DNA of 64,000 nt, taken from positions 1,550,001 through 1,614,000 of the forward strand of contig CAVOGE010000007.1 of NCBI GenBank assembly GCA_963695195.1, given 5' to 3'. Made by a program: the position numbers and the translations under genes. Shown here piece by piece: positions 44,638 through 52,833 of this stretch (its first letter is position 1; each line of letters begins with the position of its first letter). This DNA is from CF-167 sp963695195. Lineage in GTDB: Bacteria > Chloroflexota > Limnocylindria > QHBO01. The notes below the pieces were generated by a model. The model searched no databases. It was not told the DNA's origin and saw nothing but the letters and a program-made list of their open reading frames with translations.

Positions 44638-45186
44638 ATGACCCGCGATGACGACGGCCCCCGCATTCCGGCGGGCTTCAACAGCATGACCTCGCCGCCG
44701 AGGCCGCCCCGCGGGGGGATCGAGAGCATGCGGCCAGAGCGAGACAGCCCCCGTTTCGCTTCCACAACGGGCGGGACTGGCGTTCGACTGGCCGGCGGCC
44801 TGCTCGCGGTGGTGGCCTGGCTGCTGGTCGGATGGGCGGCCAAGTGGAGCTACCTGGGCGGTCCGAACATGACGTGGGGCTACGGAGTTGCGCCGTATGT
44901 CGCTCTCGGAGTCCTGGCTGTCCTGGCGGGCAGGCGGGCTGACCGGGTTGCCGCCTTGCTCATCTATCTTGGCGGGATCATTGGAGCCACCACTTTGGCG
45001 TGGGTCGCTGGCCCGGTCGGAGTGGAGGCTGGTGCAGCCCCCGAGCTACGGGCGGGCTATTTCATGATGTTGGTCATCATCGCCGCAGGAATTTCAGCCG
45101 TCGTCGGCCTCGTCGCCGTCTGGGGCGGCTACTGGTTGGGTCGTCAAACGAAACGCGACAAGCGGCCGACAGCCGGCCCGGCCTAG
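44638..45186 (+). CDS. Hypothetical membrane protein, four helices
   Basis: A 182-aa protein with strong RBS GGAGGAGG. Residues 1-50 are hydrophilic and Pro/Arg-rich (RPPRGGIESMRPERDSPRFA). Then come about four membrane helices (LAGGLLAVVAWLLVGWAAK, YVALGVLAVLAG, LLIYLGGIIGATTLAWVAG, MMLVIIAAGISAVVGLVAVW) and a basic end. No family recognised. Its stop directly abuts the next start. Confidence 0.6.
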   Translation: MTRDDDGPRIPAGFNSMTSPPRPPRGGIESMRPERDSPRFASTTGGTGVRLAGGLLAVVAWLLVGWAAKWSYLGGPNMTWGYGVAPYVALGVLAVLAGRRADRVAALLIYLGGIIGATTLAWVAGPVGVEAGAAPELRAGYFMMLVIIAAGISAVVGLVAVWGGYWLGRQTKRDKRPTAGPA

Positions 45187-45822
45187 ATGGCAAAGGAGTC
45201 GTATCCCATGCGTCACGCGATGAACACTGCGCCGATGATCGAGTCCACGGGCACACCGCAGAACGATGCCGCCCGCAGGCGCTCCGGGGCCGCGTTCGCG
45301 TTGTCGGCCGCGGCGTCGGCTGGGTTCCTGCTCTTCCTTCCCGTGATGATGGTGGGCTACACCATGTCGGTGGCCGCATCGGTCATGCGCGGCGAAGGAC
45401 TCGCCTGGGTGTCGAGCGTTGCGATGTCGTTTGCGTTCGGAGGGGTCCTGGCTCTTCTGTCGGTGTTTCTCCTCCTGATCCCGTGGGCGCTGTACCGGGC
45501 GGCTCGTCGCCGATTCGGCACGCGACACGCCACCCGCTGGGTCGGCGGCCTCCTGGTGGTGTGGCATGCCGGTACCGCGGCGTTCTGGGCCTGGAGCGCC
45601 ACATCGTCGTTCACCCGGGCTGCCGTGGGAGAGGGCTTGTGGTACCCGGCCGCGTTCGCCTTCGCGGCCGTCGCGATCCTGATAGCCACCGTCCTCGTCG
45701 ATAGGCATGCGATCGGAGTCGCCATCGCGTTCGCCGGCCTGCTGGCGATCGCCTTTGCCGCCCTGCTGGCGATCGTGGTCGTGGGCTGGGGGAGCGGTCC
45801 GACCATCCCACCGGGGGCCTAG
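45187..45822 (+). CDS. Hypothetical membrane protein, five to six helices
   Basis: A 211-aa protein starting at ATG 45187, directly after the previous TAG; ATG 45208 is an alternative. Helices include AAASAGFLLFLPVMMVGYTM, MSFAFGGVLALLSVFLLLIP, WVGGLLVVWHAGTAAFWAW and a C-terminal pair of Ala/Ile-rich helices. No catalytic motif or family is seen. Probably made with the preceding membrane protein. Confidence 0.55.
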   Translation: MAKESYPMRHAMNTAPMIESTGTPQNDAARRRSGAAFALSAAASAGFLLFLPVMMVGYTMSVAASVMRGEGLAWVSSVAMSFAFGGVLALLSVFLLLIPWALYRAARRRFGTRHATRWVGGLLVVWHAGTAAFWAWSATSSFTRAAVGEGLWYPAAFAFAAVAILIATVLVDRHAIGVAIAFAGLLAIAFAALLAIVVVGWGSGPTIPPGA

Positions 45823-45867
45823 ACGCGGCGGGCGATTCAGAGCCGACCTGCCCCGACGGCATGGCCG

Positions 45868-46404
45868 TCAGCTCGAGGTCACCACGACGATGAGGCTGAT
45901 CAGGTAGACGTGGAGCAGCGCCCCGTACACGACCGACCGCGTCCGCCACGCCAGCCACCCGAACCCGATACCGCCGAAGAAGGTGGATAGCGTCTCCAGT
46001 TCGGGCTTGCCCAGGTGGGTGAAGACGAACGGAAAGGTGGCCAGAACCACGCCCATCGGACCGGCCAGGCGCACCAGCGTCCACATCAAGAAACCGCGGA
46101 ACAGGAATTCGGCCGCGACCACGTCCAGGGCGTTCCCGGTCAGCACGCCGCCAAGATCAGCGGTGGAGCGGCGGTAGTAGCTGGTGAAATCGGGCAGCCC
46201 GGCGACCACCAGGATGAACGGGGTGGCGACCAGCGCGAGTCCAAGCCCGACCGCCAATCCGACCCGCCACTCACCCAGGCGCAGCCCATAGACGGAAGGA
46301 CGCTCGCGGAGCACCAGCAGCGTGCCAAGCGGGACGACCAGGAACAGGAGCACGCGCTCTGCGCCACGGCTCAGATCGGGACCGAAGGGGAGACTCCAGG
46401 TCAT
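45868..46404 (-). CDS. CPBP-family intramembrane metalloprotease, 5' end frameshifted
   Basis: The ORF gives 178 aa with the CPBP/Abi motif AAEFLFRGFLMWTLVRL and the second motif FPFVFTHLGKPELE, the glutamate/arginine and histidine sites of this Rce1-like family. The real protein is probably longer. ATG 46512 starts MPDPEPATL; a second frame carries RRWARLPLRETVIVMVTTFV and LLLDHYHDLESP, and this ORF continues FGPDLSRGAERVLLF. Single-base changes near 46486 and in the GGGG run at 46387-46390 would join them to about 214 residues. Confidence 0.75.
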   Translation of the reverse strand: MTWSLPFGPDLSRGAERVLLFLVVPLGTLLVLRERPSVYGLRLGEWRVGLAVGLGLALVATPFILVVAGLPDFTSYYRRSTADLGGVLTGNALDVVAAEFLFRGFLMWTLVRLAGPMGVVLATFPFVFTHLGKPELETLSTFFGGIGFGWLAWRTRSVVYGALLHVYLISLIVVVTSS

Positions 46405-46570
46405 GGTAGTGGTCGAGCAGCAGCACGAAGGTCGTGACCATCACGATCACCGTCTCGCGCAGCGGCAGCCGAGCCCAGCGACGTTGAGGGTGGCCGGCTC
46501 GGGATCGGGCATGCGCGCAACTGTCACCGATCGGATCGCGGCTGGCAAGCCGTTCCGCCACCCCGCGAGC

Positions 46571-48055
46571 TCAGGCTTCTGCGGCGACCTCGGTCCGGCG
46601 CCGCTTCTCGGGCCCTGCGGGTGGCTCGGGCGCGGGAGGCGGGTAGACGCCGGCCAGGAACGATGCGATCGAGGCTGCGGCCCGCTTGCCGTCGCCCATC
46701 GCCAGGATGACGGTGGCCGCGCCGCGCACGATATCGCCGCCGGCGAAGACGCCGGGCATGCTGGTCATGCCGTGGGGATCGGTCTCGATGTAGCCCCACT
46801 GGTTCACCTTCAGATCGGGCGCCGTGGAGGTCAGCAGCGGGTTGCTGCGCGTGCCGATGGCAACCACCACCATGTCCGCCTCGATCACGAACTCGGAGCC
46901 GGGGATCGGCTCCGGGCGACGACGACCCGAACCGTCGGGCTCGCCGAGCTCCATGCGCTGGCAGCGCAATCCGGTCACCCATCCCGACTCGTCTCCGAGC
47001 ACCTCGAGCGGTGCGACAAGGTAATCAAAGCGCACCCCCTCGGCCTCGGCGTGATGCACCTCTTCAGCTCGGGCGGGCAGCTCTTCGCGACCACGTCGGT
47101 ACACGATGGCCGCCTCACTCGCGCCGAGCCGTCGCGCCGTCCTCACCGAGTCCATCGCCACGTTTCCGCCGCCGACGACCGCGACCCGCTGGCCGTGGAG
47201 GACCGGCGTATCGGAATCTGGAGTCCAGGCGCCCATCAGGTTGACCCGGGTCAGGTACTCGTTGGCGGAGTAGACGCCCTTGAGGTTCTCGCCGGGGATC
47301 TCCATGAAGACCGGCAGCCCGGCACCGACCGCGATGAAGACCGCGTCGAACCGCTCACTCAGCTCGGGGAGGGTGTAGGTCTTGCCGATGATCATGTTCG
47401 GCTCGATCTTCACGCCCGCCGCCACCAGGCGGTCCACCTCGGCCTGCACGATGTCCTTGGGCAGCCGAAATTCGGGGATGCCATAGACCAGAACGCCTCC
47501 TGCGGCGTGGAAGGCTTCGAAGATGGTGACGTCGTGGCCGAACTTGACCAGTTCACCAGCCGCGGTGAGTCCCGCTGGCCCGGAACCGATGATCGCCACC
47601 GTCCGCCCCGACGGGGCTGGGGTGGCGTGTGTGACTCCCTCGGGGTTTGCCATGGCCCAGTCGGCGACGAACCGCTCGAGGTAACCGATGGCGACAGGGT
47701 TCCCCTTCTTGCCGCGCAGGCAGACCCCCTCGCACTGCGTCTCCTGGGGGCAGACGCGGCCGGTGACGCACGGCAGGGCGTTGTCGTCGAGCAGCGAATT
47801 GGCGGCGCCGGGCAGATCACCCTCGCGCAGCAGGCGCAGGAAGCGGGGGATGTTGACCCGCACCGGACAGCCGTCGATACAGAACGGCTTGGGGCACATC
47901 AGGCAGCGTTCCGCTTCCAGCATGGCTATCTGCTGCGCCAGGCCCAGGTTCACCTCGCGGAAGTTGACCGCCCGCAGTTCGGCGTCCTGCTCCGGCATGA
48001 CCTGCCGGTCGATCGCCATGCGCTGCTTGGGCGTCAGCGGGGGCTGGTCGGTCAC
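46571..48055 (-). CDS. NfnB/GltD-like FAD/NAD(P) oxidoreductase with two Fe-S clusters
   Basis: A 494-aa flavoprotein of the glutamate-synthase small-subunit family. The N-terminal Cys motifs (CLMCPKPFCIDGCPVRVNIP, CVTGRVCPQETQCEGVCLRG) bind 4Fe-4S clusters. FAD site AIIGSGPAGLTAAGEL, second dinucleotide site VAVVGGGNVAMDSVRTARRL, C-terminal GVFAGGDIVRGAATVILAMG. It starts at GTG 48055 in a GTGA overlap with the nfnA-like gene, which points to NfnAB or sulfide-dehydrogenase-type transhydrogenase rather than glutamate synthase; no gltB is nearby. Confidence 0.85.
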   Translation of the reverse strand: MTDQPPLTPKQRMAIDRQVMPEQDAELRAVNFREVNLGLAQQIAMLEAERCLMCPKPFCIDGCPVRVNIPRFLRLLREGDLPGAANSLLDDNALPCVTGRVCPQETQCEGVCLRGKKGNPVAIGYLERFVADWAMANPEGVTHATPAPSGRTVAIIGSGPAGLTAAGELVKFGHDVTIFEAFHAAGGVLVYGIPEFRLPKDIVQAEVDRLVAAGVKIEPNMIIGKTYTLPELSERFDAVFIAVGAGLPVFMEIPGENLKGVYSANEYLTRVNLMGAWTPDSDTPVLHGQRVAVVGGGNVAMDSVRTARRLGASEAAIVYRRGREELPARAEEVHHAEAEGVRFDYLVAPLEVLGDESGWVTGLRCQRMELGEPDGSGRRRPEPIPGSEFVIEADMVVVAIGTRSNPLLTSTAPDLKVNQWGYIETDPHGMTSMPGVFAGGDIVRGAATVILAMGDGKRAAASIASFLAGVYPPPAPEPPAGPEKRRRTEVAAEA

Positions 48056-48915
48056 GAGCGGGTGCCTGCCGTGGGGGCGGGCCGACGAAGCCCGACCTTG
48101 CAGGCTTCACGCCGCTCCATGGCCTGCTGCTCGAACGGTCGGTAGGTCTGGAGCCGATCCGCCAGCATCGCGAAGTCGACCGTGTGTCCATCGAACTCGG
48201 GGCCCTCGACGCAGGCGTACCTGGTCTCGCCGCCGATCGAGACGCGGCAGCCGCCGCACATCCCCGTGCCGTCCACCATGATCGCGTTGAGCGACACGGT
48301 GGTCCGCACGCCGAACGGCCGGGTCATCTCGCTGACCGCTCGCATCATCGGCACCGGGCCGACGGCGAAGACCTCGTCGATCCCCCCGGCGTCGAGGAGA
48401 TCCTGCAGCGCCTGCGTCACGAAGCCATGTCGGCCGTAGCTGCCGTCATCGGTGCAGACGACAACCTCGCCGGCCTCACGCAGTTCCGGCTCGAGGATCA
48501 CCCACTCGCGCGAGCGACCCCCAATGACGCTGGTCACGCGCACGCCCCGTCGCGCCAGCTCGAGCGCGATCGGCAGGATGACGGCCGTGCCCACCCCACC
48601 CCCCACGCAGACCGCGTGCCCCTCGGCGATCAGCTCGGTGGCGCGGCCGAGCGGCCCCGCGATGTCGGTGATCGCGTCGCCCGGCTCGAGCTCGACCAGG
48701 TCGCTGGTGCTCTTGCCGATCGACTGGATGATCAGGCTGATGGTGCCGGCCGCGCGATCGCTCGCGGCGATGGTGAGCGGAATCCGTTCCGCGCCGGGTC
48801 CGCGGCGGACGATGACGAACTGGCCCGGCTGCCGGATCTCCGCGATGCGCGGCGCCTCGACGACCAGCCGGGTGACATTGGGCGAGAGCTGTGACTTGTC
48901 GACGACCAGATGCAT
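48052..48915 (-). CDS. NfnA-like sulfide dehydrogenase / ferredoxin-NADP reductase subunit
   Basis: A 287-aa FNR-fold protein like NfnA or dihydroorotate dehydrogenase electron-transfer subunits. GQFVIVRRGPGAERIPLTIA binds FAD, CVGGGVGTAVILPIALELA binds NAD(H), and the C-terminal CGGCRVSIGGETRYACVEGP with its four Cys region binds 2Fe-2S. Paired with the overlapping NfnB-like gene it should form a bifurcating ferredoxin:NADP+ transhydrogenase; the reaction is inferred from the family. Confidence 0.85.
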   Translation of the reverse strand: MHLVVDKSQLSPNVTRLVVEAPRIAEIRQPGQFVIVRRGPGAERIPLTIAASDRAAGTISLIIQSIGKSTSDLVELEPGDAITDIAGPLGRATELIAEGHAVCVGGGVGTAVILPIALELARRGVRVTSVIGGRSREWVILEPELREAGEVVVCTDDGSYGRHGFVTQALQDLLDAGGIDEVFAVGPVPMMRAVSEMTRPFGVRTTVSLNAIMVDGTGMCGGCRVSIGGETRYACVEGPEFDGHTVDFAMLADRLQTYRPFEQQAMERREACKVGLRRPAPTAGTRS

Positions 48916-49034
48916 GCATCACCGCTGCGTACGGCTTTCCCTGATCATGCGGCCACACTCGCTCGGCGCCCATGCACCGATGCGCATGTTTTTGGGGGCC
49001 GAAGGTCACTCCCCGCGCGGGACCACGACGTGAC

Positions 49035-49838
49035 TCAGCCTGGCACTCCGGGCTTGCCCTTCGGCCAGTAGAGCTCCTTCTTGACGTGGAACTCGGGATA
49101 GCCACGGTCCATCAGCTCGCGCTCCACGTTGAGGATCATCTCCGGGTTGCCGCAGATGTAGACGACCGTGTCGTCGGGGCGCAGGCCCAGATCGCGGCAG
49201 ATGGCACCGACCACGGCCTCGGCGCGTCCGACGCGCCCGGTCCAGCCGGCATTGCGCGGGTCTTCGGGGCGCGAGATGGTCGGCACGTACGTCACCGGGT
49301 ACGTGCCCTCACGCTCCCACTCCTCCAGCAATTCGCGGTAGCCAAGCTCGTCCGCGAAGGAACAGCCGTGCAGCACCACCGTCCTGCGCGGCCGCCCCTC
49401 GTCCATCGTCTGGCGCATCATCGAGATGAACGGCGCGATGCCGGTTCCCGTCGACACGAACAGGTGTGTGCGGTCGTCGTCCGGCTCGAGGACGAATTTC
49501 CCCTTGGGACCGATCATCCGCATCCCGTGGCCGATCGGGAGTCGCCACAGGAGCGACGTGAAGCGCAGGATCGGCACGAGGCGCACGTAGAACTCGTACC
49601 CGTCCGTCCCGGCTTTGCCAGGCGCCGATGCCACCGAGTACGGCCGCTGCACGAGCCTCCCGTCGGCATACACCCCGATCGTCAGGTATTGACCCGGCTC
49701 GAACGGCGTCGGCTCGCCGTCGAAGCGGACCCAGAAGTAGCCGAGATGGTCCGTCTCATCGACGCGCCGGACCAACCGGGCGTTGTACAGGTCGGATTCC
49801 AGGCTGATCTCGCGCTCGTCGTCGTGGTGTCCGCTCAT
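49035..49838 (-). CDS. Ferredoxin--NADP+ reductase (bacterial FPR type)
   Basis: A 267-aa FNR: FAD motif RPYSVASAP after FEPGQYLTIGVY, NADP loop FVSTGTGIAPFISMM, YICGNPEMILNVERELMDRG and the C-terminal ELYWPKGKPG. ATG 49838 is chosen over the longer frame from 49898 because TACCCT lies 8 nt upstream and the extension overlaps the divergent metG promoter. With the two Nfn-like genes behind it, this is a redox cluster for balancing NADPH and ferredoxin. Confidence 0.9.
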   Translation of the reverse strand: MSGHHDDEREISLESDLYNARLVRRVDETDHLGYFWVRFDGEPTPFEPGQYLTIGVYADGRLVQRPYSVASAPGKAGTDGYEFYVRLVPILRFTSLLWRLPIGHGMRMIGPKGKFVLEPDDDRTHLFVSTGTGIAPFISMMRQTMDEGRPRRTVVLHGCSFADELGYRELLEEWEREGTYPVTYVPTISRPEDPRNAGWTGRVGRAEAVVGAICRDLGLRPDDTVVYICGNPEMILNVERELMDRGYPEFHVKKELYWPKGKPGVPG

Positions 49839-49846
49839 CGTCGAGC

Positions 49847-49852
49847 AGGGTA
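49847..49852 (-). promoter_or_regulatory. Leaderless-type promoter (TACCCT) for ferredoxin-NADP reductase
   Basis: On the minus strand TACCCT ends 8 nt before ATG 49838. It is back-to-back with the metG box 29 bp away. Confidence 0.5.
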
Positions 49853-49880
49853 GCGCACGGGCGCGACGCGGGGCCGACGC

Positions 49881-49886
49881 TACAAT
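49881..49886 (+). promoter_or_regulatory. metG promoter (-10 TACAAT)
   Basis: TACAAT ends 10 nt before ATG 49897. The flanking sequence TACAATCGCGCCCA is repeated at 60024 before another leaderless-type gene. Confidence 0.55.
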
Positions 49887-49896
49887 CGCGCCCACC

Positions 49897-51336
49897 ATGC
49901 GCGATCGCTACTACCTGACCACCGCGATCTTCTATCCGAGCCCGGCTCCGCCGCTGCACTCGCTCTTCGAGGTGATCGGTGCCGACGCCATCGCGCGCTA
50001 CCACCGCCTGGCAGGGCAGGAGACCAGGTTCCTGACCGGCATGGACGAGCACTCTGCCCAGGTCGAGCGACTGGCCGCCGAGCGTGGAGTGGAGCCGCGC
50101 GCCATGGTCGATGAGTGGGCAGCCGCCTGGAGCGGCGCCTTCGACCGGTTCTCGATCAGCTACGACCGATTCATCCGCACCACCGATGCCGATCACCTGC
50201 GGGCATCGGCCGAGATGGTGCGCCGCGCACAGGCCAACGGCGACATCTACAAGGGCACCTACGCCGGCTGGTACTGCGCCGGCGACAACGAGTTCAAGAC
50301 CGATGCGCAGATCGTGGACCGACGCTGCCCGGACCACCCGACCCTGGAGCTGCAATGGCTCGAGGAGGAGAACTACTTCTTCCGCCTGTCGCGCTACCAG
50401 GCGGCCCTCGAGGAGCTGTACGCCAGCAACCCCTCCTTCTGCGAGCCGGAGCACTTCCGCAACGAGGTGCTCGGCTGGCTGCGTGACGGCCTGACCGATT
50501 TTTCCGTCTCGCGCGCCGGCGGCAGTTGGGGGATCCCATTCCCCGGCGACGACGCGCACCGCATCTACGTCTGGTTCGACGCGCTCACCAACTACGTCAC
50601 CGGCGCCGGCTTCCCCGACGACCCCGAGGCATTCGCTCGCTTCTGGCCGGCCGACCTGCACGTCATCGGCAAGAACATCACCCGCTTCCACTGCCTCTAT
50701 TGGCCGGCGATGCTGATGAGCGCCGGTCTCGAGTTGCCGCGCCAGGTCTTCGCCCACGGCTTCATGCTTCTGCGCGGCGAGAAGATGTCCAAGACGCGGG
50801 GCAACGTCCTGGATCCCGACGAAGCGGTGCGCCTCTTCGGCGTGGACGGCATCCGCTACCTCGTCCTGCGCGAGATCCCGTTCGACCGCGACGGCGACAT
50901 CACCTTCGAGGGTCTCGTGCGCCGATACAACGCCGACCTGGCCAACGACCTGGGCAACCTGGTCAACCGGACGGTGAGCATGAGCGGCCGCTACCTCGGC
51001 GGGGCGCTGCCCTCGCTGAGCGACGAGCCTGCTGCTCGCCGACGCGGAGCTCCGCGCCGCGGCGGAGGCTGCCGTGGCGTCGTACCGCGCGGCGATGGAG
51101 CGCCAGCACCTCGACGAGGCCCTGGCTGCGGTGATCGAGCTGACCCGAAGCGCCAATGGATACGCCGAGTCGCAGGCCCCGTGGTCGCTGCACAAAGCCG
51201 GGCAGACGGAGCGCACGGCACAGGTGCTGGCCGCGATGTCCGAGGCGTGTCGGATCCTCGGCCATCTCATGGCTCCGTTCACGCCCGCGGCGGCGCGGCG
51301 GCTCCACGACCAGCTCGGCGTGCCGGCCCCGTATGA
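49897..51336 (+). CDS. metG: Methionyl-tRNA synthetase, N-terminal and catalytic part (frameshifted near 51030; unusual HIGH motif)
   Basis: A class I aaRS: MRDRYYLTTAIFYPS, GADAIARYHRLAGQETRFLTGMDEHS in parts, WFDALTNYVTGAGFP, HVIGKNITRFHCLYWPAML, and KMSKTRGNVLDP (KMSKS-type, about residue 296). The HIGH position reads PLHS (residues 19-22) within an otherwise well-aligned stretch. The Zn-knuckle has only two Cys. After SLSDEP (about 51028) the frame turns Arg/Gly-rich; the helical anticodon domain continues in another frame (51074-51490). One extra base near 51030 would restore a protein of about 530 aa. Confidence 0.88.
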   Translation: MRDRYYLTTAIFYPSPAPPLHSLFEVIGADAIARYHRLAGQETRFLTGMDEHSAQVERLAAERGVEPRAMVDEWAAAWSGAFDRFSISYDRFIRTTDADHLRASAEMVRRAQANGDIYKGTYAGWYCAGDNEFKTDAQIVDRRCPDHPTLELQWLEEENYFFRLSRYQAALEELYASNPSFCEPEHFRNEVLGWLRDGLTDFSVSRAGGSWGIPFPGDDAHRIYVWFDALTNYVTGAGFPDDPEAFARFWPADLHVIGKNITRFHCLYWPAMLMSAGLELPRQVFAHGFMLLRGEKMSKTRGNVLDPDEAVRLFGVDGIRYLVLREIPFDRDGDITFEGLVRRYNADLANDLGNLVNRTVSMSGRYLGGALPSLSDEPAARRRGAPRRGGGCRGVVPRGDGAPAPRRGPGCGDRADPKRQWIRRVAGPVVAAQSRADGAHGTGAGRDVRGVSDPRPSHGSVHARGGAAAPRPARRAGPV

Positions 51337-51490
51337 CGATCGTGGCAGAGGTGGCCCCGGATTCGATAGCCTGCTGGCCTGGGGCTCGGTGCCGGGTGGC
51401 TGGCAGACCGGTGCGCCGATCCCACTCTTCCCACGGGTGGAGCTGCCAGACGACGAGGGCGACGAGGGAACCGAGGGGGCCGCACCCTGA
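51074..51490 (+). CDS. C-terminal anticodon-binding part of metG (separated by frameshift)
   Basis: The frame reads LLADAELRAAAEAAVASYRA upstream of its first GTG, then LDEALAAVIELTRSANGY, APWSLHKAGQTERTAQVL and ILGHLMAPFTPAAARRLHDQL. This is the alpha-helical anticodon-binding domain expected after SLSDEP of the preceding ORF. It has no own start signal. Its TGA (51488-51490) forms a CTGA with the apparent start of tatD. Confidence 0.8.
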   Translation: MASYRAAMERQHLDEALAAVIELTRSANGYAESQAPWSLHKAGQTERTAQVLAAMSEACRILGHLMAPFTPAAARRLHDQLGVPAPYDDRGRGGPGFDSLLAWGSVPGGWQTGAPIPLFPRVELPDDEGDEGTEGAAP

Positions 51491-51690
51491 GCCGCGGCGT
51501 ACCGGCACGGCTCACCGGCCTGATCGATTCACACTGCCATCTCCAGGACGCCGCCTTCGACGCGGACCGCGAGGCGGTGATCGAGCGGGCGCGCGAGCGC
51601 CGGCCTGACCCGCATCCTCGTGCCGGGCTACGACCTCGCCTCGTCGCATGCGGCCATCGCGCTGGCCGAGAGCCTATCCGGATCTGATCG

Positions 51691-52293
51691 ATGCGGCGGT
51701 CGGCGTCCACCCGCACTTCGCCGCGTCGGCCGTCCGCGGCCGACTGGGCAGAGCTCGCGGTCCTGGCGGCGCATCCGCGGGTCGTGGCGGTGGGGGAGAT
51801 CGGGCTCGACTTCTTCCGCAATCACTCGCCTCGCGCTGCCCAGGTGGCGGCCCTGGAGCGTCAGCTGTCGATCGCGGCGGACGCCGGTCGTCCGGTGCTC
51901 GTCCACGATCGCGAGGCGCACGATGCCGTGCGCAGCGCCCTGCTGGCATGGTCGGGACCGCCCGGGCGAGCGGTTCGCGGCGTGCTGCACTGCTACTCCG
52001 GCGACGCGCCGCTGGCGCTCGAGTTCGCGGCCGCCGGGTACCTGATCTCGTTCGCGCTGCCGGTCAGCTTCAGCTCGGCCCACGGTCCGCGTGCGGCGGC
52101 CGCCGAACTGCCGGACGGCACCTTCCTGCTGGAAACCGATTCCCCGTGGCTGGCGCCGGGTGGCGCCGGAGCCAGGAACGAGCCCACCACGGCGCTTCGC
52201 GTGGCCGTCGCGCTGGCACGCATTCGGGCGACGACGCCAGAGGCCATCGCGGCGTCCGTGGCGAACGCCTATCGGGCCCTCATCGGCGGCTGA
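51691..52293 (+). CDS. TatD-family metal-dependent hydrolase (3' part; 5' part broken by frameshifts)
   Basis: This frame gives VVAVGEIGLDFFRNHSPRAA, VLVHDREAHDAV, VRGVLHCYSGDAPLALEFAA, LLETDSPWLAPGG and NEPTTALRVAVALARIR, the conserved TatD DNase/deoxyribonuclease motifs. The start of the protein lies upstream: LIDSHCHLQDAAFDADREAV from about 51520, then LTRILVPGYDLASSHAAIAL in a second frame and YPDLIDAAVGVHPHFAAS in a third. Three single-base shifts (about 51603, 51673, 51733) restore the original frame. The true start may be CTG 51487. Likely 51487-52293, about 268 aa. Confidence 0.85.
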   Translation: MRRSASTRTSPRRPSAADWAELAVLAAHPRVVAVGEIGLDFFRNHSPRAAQVAALERQLSIAADAGRPVLVHDREAHDAVRSALLAWSGPPGRAVRGVLHCYSGDAPLALEFAAAGYLISFALPVSFSSAHGPRAAAAELPDGTFLLETDSPWLAPGGAGARNEPTTALRVAVALARIRATTPEAIAASVANAYRALIGG

Positions 52294-52320
52294 AGTCGAG
52301 CTCTCGGGGCGCCGTGCGCC

Positions 52321-52350
52321 TTGACACCGCAGGGCGTGGGACGCTAGCAT
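52321..52350 (+). promoter_or_regulatory. groESL promoter
   Basis: TTGACA (52321-52326), an 18-bp spacer and TAGCAT (52345-52350). The predicted start falls inside the CIRCE operator. Confidence 0.75.
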
Positions 52351-52352
52351 CG

Positions 52353-52379
52353 TTGGCACTCTCGGTGGTTGAGTGCCAA
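52353..52379 (+). promoter_or_regulatory. CIRCE operator (HrcA site) of groESL
   Basis: Inverted repeat TTGGCACTC - 9 nt - GAGTGCCAA. It differs from the classical TTAGCACTC/GAGTGCTAA by one symmetric substitution in each arm, so the dyad is kept. It lies just downstream of the -10, where HrcA would block initiation. An 87-nt leader separates it from groES. Confidence 0.9.
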
Positions 52380-52466
52380 CGCGGTCGAGTCGGCCGGATT
52401 GCACTCCCGCACGAGCGTCATGAGCACAGCCATGCACATCATCGGTCTAGGAGGCATCACGCACAC

Positions 52467-52781
52467 ATGGCCAAGAAGGTCAGCACGCCGAAGTCAAGGC
52501 TCAAGCCCCTTGGGGATCGCCTGGTCGTCAAGCCCGCACCGCGCGAGGAGATGACCAAGAGCGGCATCGTCCTGCCGGATACGGTCAAGGAGCGCCCCCA
52601 GGAGGGGACGGTCCTTTCGGTCGGACCGGGACGGATTCTGGATGACGGCTCACGCGAGGCGATCGACGTCTCCGTCGGGCAGCGAATCCTCTTTCAGAAG
52701 TACGCCGGGACCGAGTTCAAGCTGGACGAAGAGGATCTGCTGATCCTCTCCCAGAAGGACATCCTGGCCGTCATCGAGTAG
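52467..52781 (+). CDS. groES: Co-chaperonin GroES
   Basis: A 104-aa protein: LKPLGDRLVVKPAPREEMTK, SGIVLPDTVKERPQEGTVL, VSVGQRILFQKYAGTEFKL and DLLILSQKDILAVIE. It caps the GroEL ring. ATG 52467 follows AGGAGG (52449-52454) with somewhat long spacing; an N-terminal 10-residue tail (MAKKVSTPKS) is slightly longer than usual. First gene of the CIRCE-controlled pair. Confidence 0.97.
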   Translation: MAKKVSTPKSRLKPLGDRLVVKPAPREEMTKSGIVLPDTVKERPQEGTVLSVGPGRILDDGSREAIDVSVGQRILFQKYAGTEFKLDEEDLLILSQKDILAVIE

Positions 52782-52833
52782 CCAATCTCCCCGGCACGCC
52801 GGCGGACACATTTTCAGGAGGACGAACAACAAC

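Noticed and set aside
49839..49898. 20-residue N-terminal extension of the ferredoxin-NADP reductase
   Set aside because: It would run through the divergent promoter region and into the metG start; ATG 49838 has a TACCCT box at the standard distance.
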